The notes beneath the pieces are model-generated. The model was not told the DNA's origin, did no database searches, and saw nothing but the letters and a program-made list of their open reading frames with translations. Position numbers and translations under genes: made by a program. A stretch of 30,671 nucleotides of DNA from Bacteriovoracaceae bacterium UBA2428 (lineage in GTDB: Bacteria; Bdellovibrionota; UBA2428). Below, piece after piece: positions 22,191 to 28,887 of the stretch. The stretch lies in contig DDRA01000151.1 in the NCBI GenBank assembly GCA_002343545.1, positions 347 through 31,017 of the forward strand. The letters are read 5' to 3'. The stretch's first letter is position 1, and every line of letters begins with the position of its first letter.

Positions 22191-23243
22191 ATGCTTTCTT
22201 TGTGGTCGGTCCTCGGGGCCCGGGCGACCGGCGCGCGTCGCGAGCGCATGCGCCGTTCGGCCCAGTATCGCGACGGCGTCTTCGTGAACGCGGAGCCGAC
22301 GCCCATGATGCGTCCGGGCGTTTCGATTTTCGCGCTTCTCTTTAGGGCGCTCTTCCGGCGCTCGCCGGCGCGCCGGCCGAGTTCGCCGTTGCCCTTCGTG
22401 CGGACGAATTTGCGGACGCTGCCCGACCTCTCGCCCTCGCTCGTCTGGTTCGGCCATTCTTCTTATCTGCTGCGGTACCGGGGTCGGACCTTGCTCGTGG
22501 ATCCCGTTTTCAGCGGTTACGCCGCGCCCGTCCCCTTCGCCGTGCGGGCCTTCGCGGGAACGGACGCCTACGGCCCCGCCGAGATGCCCGCGCGCATCGA
22601 TGCCTTGCTCGTCACGCATGACCACTACGATCACCTGGATTACGGCAGCATCCGGGCCTTGAAAGACCGGGTGGGGCGCTTCGTCGTTCCCTTGGGGGTC
22701 GGCGCCCATCTCGAAGCCTGGGGGATCGAGGCGGAGCGGATCGTGGAACTCGATTGGTGGGAATCCTCGCGTCTCTTCGACGACGTCGAGATCACCGCGA
22801 CGCCGGCCCGTCATTTTTCGGGTCGAGGCCTTCGCCGTTGCGCGACGCTTTGGTGCTCCTTCGCGTTGCGGGTGGGGGAATTTCGGGTCTTCGTCGGTGG
22901 CGACTCGGGTTACGATCCGGGCCTGCGCCAAGTGGGCGATCGCTTGGGCCCCTTCGATCTCGCGCTGCTGGAATGCGGCCAGTACAACGAGGATTGGCCC
23001 TACGTGCACCAGTTCCCGGAGCAGACGGTCCTCGCGGCGGCCCACCTTCGGGCCCGCGCTTTGCTTCCCGTTCATTGGGGTAAGTTCGTCCTGAGCCTGC
23101 ACGATTGGCGCGAGCCGATCCGTCGCGTTTCGCGGTCCGCCGCCGACGCGGGGCTCGAGCTCGTGACGCCTCGTATCGGCGAAGTCGTGGGCTTGGGCGG
23201 CGGCGCTTGGCCGCGCACGCCGTGGTGGGAGTCCGTCGAATGA
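22191..23243 (+). CDS. MBL-fold metal-dependent hydrolase (NAPE-PLD/UlaG-like)
   Basis: 350 residues. The metallo-beta-lactamase motif HDHYDHLD lies near residues 143-150, with supporting elements WFGHSSYLLRYRGRTLLVDP, HFSGRG, FVGGDSGYD and PVHWGKF. This layout matches the NAPE-PLD/UlaG branch, which cleaves phosphodiester or lactone bonds; the substrate is not predictable. The N-terminal 70 residues are basic with a short hydrophobic stretch (FALLFRALF). TAGAAC ends six bases before the ATG, the leaderless pattern. Its stop overlaps the ATG of rsuA (ATGA), so the two are coupled. Confidence 0.9.
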   Translation: MLSLWSVLGARATGARRERMRRSAQYRDGVFVNAEPTPMMRPGVSIFALLFRALFRRSPARRPSSPLPFVRTNLRTLPDLSPSLVWFGHSSYLLRYRGRTLLVDPVFSGYAAPVPFAVRAFAGTDAYGPAEMPARIDALLVTHDHYDHLDYGSIRALKDRVGRFVVPLGVGAHLEAWGIEAERIVELDWWESSRLFDDVEITATPARHFSGRGLRRCATLWCSFALRVGEFRVFVGGDSGYDPGLRQVGDRLGPFDLALLECGQYNEDWPYVHQFPEQTVLAAAHLRARALLPVHWGKFVLSLHDWREPIRRVSRSAADAGLELVTPRIGEVVGLGGGAWPRTPWWESVE

Positions 23244-23947
23244 GCCGCTTTCCCCGTCTCGATCAACTCATCGCTTCGCTCGGCTACGGCAGTCGTCGCG
23301 AGGCGACGCGCTGGATTCAGGAAGGCCGCGTGGAATGCGAAGGCGCGGAAGTCACCCCGGAGTCACGCCTCGATCCTTCGCGGGTGCGTTTCGACGGCGA
23401 AGCGCTCGACCATCCGCAGGGCTTGCTCGTTCTGCTGCACAAGCCGGTCGGTTACGCCTGTACCCACGACGAGTCCGAGGGACCGACGGTCTACGATTTG
23501 CTGCCGGCGCGTTGGAATCTGCGTTCGCCCCAGGTCGTGAGCGTGGGGCGACTCGACAAGGACACGAGCGGCTTGCTGCTCCTGACGGATCGGCACGAGC
23601 TCGTGCACCGCTGGACTTCGCCCAAGCGGCACGTCGAGAAGATCTACGAAGTCGGTTTGGCCCGACCGGTCGAAGCGACGGCGATCGCCGCCTTCGCTTC
23701 GGGAGAGCTGAAGCTTCGCGGCGAGCCGAAGCCCTGTTTGCCGGCGAAGTTGGAGATCCTGGAGCCGCTCCGCGCCCGCGTGACGCTGCGGGAAGGGCGT
23801 TACCACCAGGTCCGGCGCATGTTCGCGGCCGTGGGATCGAGCGTCGAGACCTTGCACCGGAGCCGCTTCGGCGAGTGGACCCTCGAGGGGGTCGCTACGG
23901 GGGCCCACCGCCTCCTGCCGATCGAGACGATCCCGATCGGGGGCTGA
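23240..23947 (+). CDS. rsuA: 16S rRNA pseudouridine synthase, RsuA family
   Basis: 235 residues, the length of RsuA. An N-terminal S4-type RNA-binding domain (LDQLIASLGYGSRREATRWI) is followed by HKPVGYACT and the catalytic motif GRLDKDTSGLLLLT with its Asp. EGRYHQVRRMFAAVGSSVE near residue 190 is the most RsuA-like stretch. It converts a specific uridine to pseudouridine in the small-subunit rRNA; RluB/E/F are less likely on length and motifs but not excluded. The ATG overlaps the stop of the upstream MBL-fold gene. Only three bases separate its end from the convergent secreted-protein gene. Confidence 0.92.
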   Translation: MSRFPRLDQLIASLGYGSRREATRWIQEGRVECEGAEVTPESRLDPSRVRFDGEALDHPQGLLVLLHKPVGYACTHDESEGPTVYDLLPARWNLRSPQVVSVGRLDKDTSGLLLLTDRHELVHRWTSPKRHVEKIYEVGLARPVEATAIAAFASGELKLRGEPKPCLPAKLEILEPLRARVTLREGRYHQVRRMFAAVGSSVETLHRSRFGEWTLEGVATGAHRLLPIETIPIGG

Positions 23948-23950
23948 AGC

Positions 23951-24568
23951 TTACTTGCGGCAGCTGACGCTCGAGCCGCCGCGGACTTGGCAGAGGTAGC
24001 CGACGCGCTCGTTCGTGACGGAGAGCAGCTCGACGGCGATTGCCGTGGCGGCTTCGTTGTACTGCGCGCTTGCCTTGACGAAGTCGACGGCGCGGGCCGC
24101 GCGTTCGGCGCGCAGCGAATGCTCGATCGCTTCGCCGAGCTGGTCGGCGCGGGTGCCGCGCGGGCGGTCGCGGCCGCTGCGGTCGGGAGCGCCTTCGCAA
24201 CGGACGTCCTTCTTGAGGACGCTGCCGCCGCGGGAACTTTCGTCGATCATGTTGCAAAGCGCCTGACGGGGACCGGCGTCCGCGAAGCTCAGGTCGACCT
24301 GCGTTTGGGCGGGGGAGAGGAGCGAGACCTGCACCTGGCTCAGCGTCTGGGCGCGCGTCGCGTTGGTGGCTTCTTCGTCGCGGAGCAAGTGCTCGGCCGA
24401 TTCCTGCAAGAACCAGTTCTGGGTGCCGCGAACGAGGTCCACGCGACCCGGGGCGGATCCGCCGCGATCGTTGCGCGAGTCGTCGCGTCCGCCGCCGCGT
24501 CGCGCGTCGGCGGGCAGCGAGGCGAGGGCGCCGAGGAGGAGAGTGATTCCGAAGATGGACTTGGTCAT
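23951..24568 (-). CDS. Secreted protein of unknown function
   Basis: 205 residues. A signal peptide (MTKSIFGITLLLGALASLPADA) is followed by a low-complexity Arg/Gly/Asp-rich stretch (RRGGGRDDSRNDRGGS). A helical domain with four cysteines follows (ALCNMI, VRCEG, YLCQV, SVSCRK), probably forming disulfides. AAGGAG is placed seven bases before the ATG. It is divergent from the S1/P1 nuclease gene and convergent with rsuA. No family recognised. Confidence 0.8.
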   Translation of the reverse strand: MTKSIFGITLLLGALASLPADARRGGGRDDSRNDRGGSAPGRVDLVRGTQNWFLQESAEHLLRDEEATNATRAQTLSQVQVSLLSPAQTQVDLSFADAGPRQALCNMIDESSRGGSVLKKDVRCEGAPDRSGRDRPRGTRADQLGEAIEHSLRAERAARAVDFVKASAQYNEAATAIAVELLSVTNERVGYLCQVRGGSSVSCRK

Positions 24569-24759
24569 GGTGAACTCCTTTTTGTGTGTCGACGGTCCGT
24601 GTTTGGCCCGTCTGGGATCACCTTGAACCCCTTCGACGTTTTCCGCGACGAGCTTCGAGGGTGCTTAAAATGTTACGATTTGTTCGGATCTCGCCCCCGA
24701 CGGAACGAAAGGTCAAAGGGCCGTCTTTCGCCTTTTCGGGGCTCTGCTAACCTGCTCGC
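24569..24759. promoter_or_regulatory. Divergent promoter region, secreted protein / S1-P1 nuclease
   Basis: 191 bp with no gene. Rightward, TAACCT at 24748-24753 ends six bases before the nuclease ATG. Leftward, the secreted-protein gene has a normal ribosome binding site and so a real leader. I see no clear palindromic operator; the middle is moderately AT-rich around 24664-24685. Confidence 0.45.
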
Positions 24760-25788
24760 ATGACGAAAACCCAAGGCTTGTTTTTGATCGCTTCCCTTTC
24801 GATGTCCTCCGCTTTCGGGTGGGGAGACATCGGTCACGGCGCCGTCGGCTACATCGCGCAGGGGCGCTTGAGCCCGGCCGCCAAGCGCCTCGTCTACGAC
24901 ATCATCGGTCCCGAGCCGCTCGCGGTTTCCTCGGTGTACCCCGACCAAGTCCGTTCGGATAAGCGTTACGCGGCTTTCTCGCCTTTTCACTTCGTCGAGA
25001 TTCCTTACGATCAGACGGGCCTCGATCCGGCCAAGCGCGTCGATCACGACTCGGACACGATCATCCAACAGGCTCCCGCCTTGCTCACGGGCGACAAGCT
25101 AAGCCGTACGCAAAAGATGGTGCTGATCCGCTACCTCGCCCACGTCGTGGGCGACGTCCACCAACCCCTCCACGTCGGGAACGGCCAGGACCGCGGCGGG
25201 AATCTTTGCGACGTCGATTGGATGGATCCGGACGTTCGCTTCGACCGCGGCGCGCACGAGATGACGTACCGTCGCACGAACCTCCACACGGTTTGGGACG
25301 AAGACCTCATCCGTTACGTCCAGCATGAGTTCCAGCGCGCGACGGGTGGCGGCGCGAACGGTCAGAAGCGCTGGTTCGGCTACCTCGAGATGGGCGATCT
25401 CGCGCTCAAGGAAAACGCGGCGATCGACTTCGAAAAGGTCACGAAGGATCCCCCGACGGTCTGGTACCAGGAAAGCCGCGACCTCCACAAGATCGCCTAC
25501 CCGAACGTCGCTCCCTACGGCATGGAGAACCCTCCGTACTGCAAGCGCGTCGATCCCCGGACGGGCAAGGTCGTCAACGGTTCTTACCGCAAGGAGCTTG
25601 TTCCGAAGATCGAGATGGCGTACATCCAGCGCGCTTTGCCCGTGCTCCGCAAGCAGGTCGTGCTCGCGGGCTATCGCCTTGCGGGCATGCTGAACGCGAT
25701 GGCCGAGAAGGCGAGGATCGCCCCCGCCGACGAAGCCGCGCAGAAGCTCGAGCTCGACGCGCTTCTCCTCAAGAACCCGAAGCCGTAG
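24760..25788 (+). CDS. Secreted S1/P1-type zinc nuclease
   Basis: 342 residues. The signal peptide ends at AFG, exposing Trp21 as the mature N-terminus; in S1/P1 nucleases this Trp itself binds zinc. Other zinc ligands are in place: His26 (WGDIGHGAVG), Asp62 (YPDQ), His74 region (PFHFVE), and HVVGDVHQPLH with His128, Asp132, His134 and His138, then DRGGN (144-148). NLHTVWDEDLI also fits. It degrades single-stranded DNA and RNA and can act as a 3'-nucleotidase outside the cytoplasm, useful for phosphate or nucleotide scavenging. The 3' end overlaps the convergent tenA gene by 20 bp. Confidence 0.94.
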   Translation: MTKTQGLFLIASLSMSSAFGWGDIGHGAVGYIAQGRLSPAAKRLVYDIIGPEPLAVSSVYPDQVRSDKRYAAFSPFHFVEIPYDQTGLDPAKRVDHDSDTIIQQAPALLTGDKLSRTQKMVLIRYLAHVVGDVHQPLHVGNGQDRGGNLCDVDWMDPDVRFDRGAHEMTYRRTNLHTVWDEDLIRYVQHEFQRATGGGANGQKRWFGYLEMGDLALKENAAIDFEKVTKDPPTVWYQESRDLHKIAYPNVAPYGMENPPYCKRVDPRTGKVVNGSYRKELVPKIEMAYIQRALPVLRKQVVLAGYRLAGMLNAMAEKARIAPADEAAQKLELDALLLKNPKP

Positions 25789-26449
25789 GCAAAGGGGGCG
25801 GCCACGTCTCGCGACGGTAGGCCGCGTCCCAAAACATCCACTCGAATCGGCACGACGTCTCGAAGCCCGCGCGCATCTCGGCGCGCTCGGACTCCGACGC
25901 GAGCGCGGCCATCGTGTCCGTGAGCGCGATCGCCTCGTCGACGGTCGCCGCGTACGCCGTGCCCCCGTAAGTCTCGATCCAACGTCGATAAGGATTCGAC
26001 GGGCTTGACCGCTTGAGGATGGCGTCGCCGACCTCGCGGTAGACCCAGAAGCAGGGCAGCAGCGCGGCCAGGCTCGCGGCCGGCCCGCGCTCGTAGGCGG
26101 TGGCGACGAGAAACTTCGTGTAGAGCAGGCAAGTCGGCGTCGGGACGCCGAGCGACGCCACGCCGTAAAGCGCGAAGTAGTCCCGGTGCATCGCGTGCTC
26201 GGCCGCGAGGCAGCCTTGGGCGAAGCTTAGAAGGCGAGCCGCGTCGCCGGCCCGCTCCGTCTTGGCGGCGGTCAAGGCGAGCGCGCGGCCGAAGTCCACG
26301 AGGTAAAGCGAGTCTTGCCGGAGGTAGTCGCGGAAGCGATCGGCGTCGAGCGCGCCCCGCGCCAGCTCTTCGTTGAAGGGGTGCGCGATCGTGAGACGTA
26401 GCCACGTCTGGATTTCGGGCGAGGCGGTCAGCGAGGCGACGAAGCTCAC
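25769..26449 (-). CDS. tenA: Thiaminase II / aminopyrimidine aminohydrolase
   Basis: 226 residues. The TenA active site is complete: Asp46 (RQDSLYLVDF), nucleophile Cys133 (LLPCFWVYREVG) and Glu203 (FEWMFWDAAY). It hydrolyses the aminopyrimidine of degraded thiamine to HMP for salvage. The GTG start overlaps the thiD stop codon as GTGA, so it is the third coupled gene of the thiamine operon. HMP made here would be phosphorylated by the adjacent ThiD. A longer open frame through thiD exists but is not coding. Confidence 0.93.
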   Translation of the reverse strand: MSFVASLTASPEIQTWLRLTIAHPFNEELARGALDADRFRDYLRQDSLYLVDFGRALALTAAKTERAGDAARLLSFAQGCLAAEHAMHRDYFALYGVASLGVPTPTCLLYTKFLVATAYERGPAASLAALLPCFWVYREVGDAILKRSSPSNPYRRWIETYGGTAYAATVDEAIALTDTMAALASESERAEMRAGFETSCRFEWMFWDAAYRRETWPPPLPTASGS

Positions 26450-27267
26450 GGCCAGACTCCCGCGAAATGGTGGACGGGGCCGTGGCCGGCGCCGAGCCGG
26501 TAGCGCGCCCCTTCGGTCACGGCGCGGGCCAAGTAAGCGTGCGCGGATCGCGCGGCGCCTTCGACGTCGTATCCGCGCGCGAGAAACGCCGCGATCGCCG
26601 AAGCCAGGCTGCAGCCCGTCCCGTGCACGTTCGGCGTTTCGACGCGCTCCGAGCGAAGCCAGAAGCCCCCTTCGTCGTGTCCCGCTCGGCGCCGGAAGTA
26701 GTCGGCCACGACGGGGCCTTCGCGGTGCCCGCCCTTGAGGTAGACGGCCTGGCATCCAAGATCGAGGAAGTCCCGCGCGGCGTCTTCGAAGTCGGCGTCG
26801 CTCTCGATGCGGCGCCCGAGAAGCGCTTCCGCCTCCGGTAGGTTCGGCGTCAAGACGGCCGCCCGAGGGAGGAGCTTGCGTCGCAGGCTCTCGACGGCTT
26901 CGGGACGTAGCAAGAAGGCACCGCCCTTGGCGACCATGACGGGGTCCAGCACGATCGGGAGCCCGGGGTGACTCGCGAGGGCTTCCGCCACCGCTTCGAT
27001 GATCTCGGCGCGTTCGAGCATGCCGATCTTCACGGCGTCGGCGCCGATATCGCCCAAGACGGAGTGGATCTGGGCGCGCACGAAGTCCGCGGGCAGCGCT
27101 TGGATGGATTGAACGCCGAGCGTGTTCTGCGCCGTGAGCGCCGTGATCGCGCTCGCGCCGTAAACGCCGAGCGCGGCGAAGACTTTGAGGTCCGCCTGGA
27201 TCCCGGCGCCTCCGCCGCTGTCGGATCCGGCGATCGTCAGCGCGCGACGGTAGCGGAGCGCGCTCAA
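26446..27267 (-). CDS. thiD: Hydroxymethylpyrimidine/phosphomethylpyrimidine kinase
   Basis: 273 residues. Ribokinase-family fold with TIAGSDSGGGAGIQADLK near residue 12, ALTAQNT, VKIGML, DPVMVAKGG, LTPNLPEAEAL and the catalytic-base segment HGTGCSLASAIAAF. It phosphorylates HMP and HMP-P to HMP-PP for ThiE. The start is a TTG overlapping the stop of the upstream fusion gene as TTGA; GGAGG lies six bases before it, which decides this unusual start. Followed by coupled tenA. Confidence 0.95.
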   Translation of the reverse strand: MSALRYRRALTIAGSDSGGGAGIQADLKVFAALGVYGASAITALTAQNTLGVQSIQALPADFVRAQIHSVLGDIGADAVKIGMLERAEIIEAVAEALASHPGLPIVLDPVMVAKGGAFLLRPEAVESLRRKLLPRAAVLTPNLPEAEALLGRRIESDADFEDAARDFLDLGCQAVYLKGGHREGPVVADYFRRRAGHDEGGFWLRSERVETPNVHGTGCSLASAIAAFLARGYDVEGAARSAHAYLARAVTEGARYRLGAGHGPVHHFAGVWP

Positions 27268-28700
27268 GCGACGCCTCCGTTCCGGCTCGCAAATCCGCGC
27301 ACGATGAGGCGACGCAGGTTTTCGCCCTTGGATCGCGGATCGGGCGCCCGCGCGAAGGCCGAGACGAAAGCCAATCCGTCCGCGCCGCTCCGCGCGACCT
27401 CGAAAGCGTTCGATTCGTCGAGGCCGCCGATCGCGACGAGACGGTGCGAGGACTCGGCGCGCAGGCGCCGCAGCCCCTCGAGGCCCCACAGCGTGCGCAG
27501 GTCGCCCTTCGTGGGCGTCGGGAAGATCGCGCTGACCCCCAGATAGTCGATGTCGGCTTCTTCGAGGGCGCGGGCTTCGTCGAGGCTCTCGACCGAAACG
27601 CCGATGAGCGCGCGCGCGCCGAGCCTTTGCCGCGCGCTCGTCCAGGCCTCGTCTCCCGCGCCAAGGTGGACGCCGTCGGCTTCGGCGCGGCGCGCGACCT
27701 CGACGCGGTCGTTGACGAGCACGCGCACGCCGCGCGGGCGAAGGCTCGCGACGGCGAGTTTCGTCAAAGCGAGCAGCGCTTCGTCGTCCAAGGCTTTGCC
27801 GCGGATCTGCACGACGCGCGCGCCCGCGTCGGCCGCGGCGTCGAAGAGACGCTCGGGGCCGTGCGGAGAATCCGTAGCTGCGTCGAAAACGAGGTAAAGG
27901 CCGAGATCGGGCGTCCCGCGGGCGGCGAGCGTTTCGGCGCTGAGCGCATGGAGCGCGTCGAGGTAAAGGGGGGCAAAGCGGCCGGGGCCCGCCGCGCCGG
28001 CAGCCGCGATCGACCCGGCCACCGAATTCACTTCGAGCGCCGCGACGCCGGCGCCGAAGGGATCGAGTCCCGCGCCGAGGAAGGCGCCGACGAGGGCGCT
28101 CGCCGAGCAGCCGAGCCCCGTGACCTTGGTCATGAGCGGGTCGCCGCCGCGCAGCCGCGCGCGTCGGCTTCCCGAGACGACCTGGTCGACCGGGCCGCTG
28201 ACGGCGACGACGCAACGGTAGGCGTCCGAGAGTCGCCGCGCGGCGCGAACGGCGTCCGCGACCGCGTCGCCGCTGTCCACGCCCTTCGCGCGCGAAGTTT
28301 CCCCGCCGAGCGCGAGGATTTCGGAGGCGTTGCCGCGTAGCACGCGCACGGCTCCCGTGGTGAGCAGACGCTCGACGCTGCGGCGCCGGAAGGGGGTCGC
28401 GCCGACCCCGACGGGATCCAGCACGAGCGGTCGCCCGAGCGCCGCGGCTCGCTTCGCGGCGATCTCCATGGCGTGGAGTTGGGGCCCGTCGAGCGTACCG
28501 ATGTTCAGCACGACGGCGCCCGCGATGGCCACGAGGTCCTCGATCTCTTCGGGCGCGCCGGCCATAAGCGGCGAGGCTCCGAGCGAGAGAAGCGCGTTCG
28601 CGGTGAAGTTCGTGACGACGGCGTTCGTGAGATTCAGCACGAGCGGGTTGCGCTCGCGCAATCGGGACAGGGGAGGGGGGGCAATGGCTTCGTTCGCCAT
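27264..28700 (-). CDS. thiME: ThiM-ThiE fusion: hydroxyethylthiazole kinase / thiamine-phosphate synthase
   Basis: 478 residues. Residues 1 to about 262 are ThiM (LNLTNAVVTNFTANALLSLG, LDPVGVGATPFR, GLGCSASALVGAFLG with Cys198). From about 265 to the end is ThiE (VQIRGKALDDEALLAL, GVSVESLDEA, DYLGVSAIFPTPTKGD, VAIGGL). The first half phosphorylates thiazole, the second joins it to HMP-PP, giving thiamine phosphate in one chain. It is preceded by a TPP riboswitch and begins at an ATG with GGAG at normal spacing. It heads the thiME-thiD-tenA operon. No thiC or thiG is seen, so in this window the pathway is salvage only. Confidence 0.94.
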   Translation of the reverse strand: MANEAIAPPPLSRLRERNPLVLNLTNAVVTNFTANALLSLGASPLMAGAPEEIEDLVAIAGAVVLNIGTLDGPQLHAMEIAAKRAAALGRPLVLDPVGVGATPFRRRSVERLLTTGAVRVLRGNASEILALGGETSRAKGVDSGDAVADAVRAARRLSDAYRCVVAVSGPVDQVVSGSRRARLRGGDPLMTKVTGLGCSASALVGAFLGAGLDPFGAGVAALEVNSVAGSIAAAGAAGPGRFAPLYLDALHALSAETLAARGTPDLGLYLVFDAATDSPHGPERLFDAAADAGARVVQIRGKALDDEALLALTKLAVASLRPRGVRVLVNDRVEVARRAEADGVHLGAGDEAWTSARQRLGARALIGVSVESLDEARALEEADIDYLGVSAIFPTPTKGDLRTLWGLEGLRRLRAESSHRLVAIGGLDESNAFEVARSGADGLAFVSAFARAPDPRSKGENLRRLIVRGFASRNGGVA

Positions 28701-28707
28701 GGGTCTC

Positions 28708-28795
28708 CTTTCGCCGGCATTATCCGGATCAAGTTTTGCGGGTCGTCAGGAGAACCTGACCTCTCAGCCGCCTCGATTGGCAGCTCCCCGTTTGG
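28708..28795 (-). ncRNA. TPP riboswitch (THI element)
   Basis: The leftward strand shows the THI-box landmarks in order: GGGGAGCTGCC, the CTGAGA core (28767-28762), the variable P3 hairpin around AGGTTCTCCT, and CTTGATCCGGATAATGCC with GGCGAAAGG. The 3' edge runs into the AAGGAG ribosome binding site of the ThiM-ThiE gene, so ligand binding most likely hides the site and blocks translation. No separate terminator hairpin with a T run is seen between riboswitch and gene. Confidence 0.94.
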
Positions 28796-28887
28796 GTTTT
28801 CGCCGTCCACGCTTCGCGGACGGACGCTCTTCGTTAACGCCCCTTTCCTCGCTCCGTCAAATCTGTTTTCCTAAGGCGCTTCACACC

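Noticed and set aside
26450..27664. Single 631-codon leftward frame joining tenA to upstream sequence
   Set aside because: Only the last 226 codons encode TenA; the rest is an off-frame reading of thiD and thiME.
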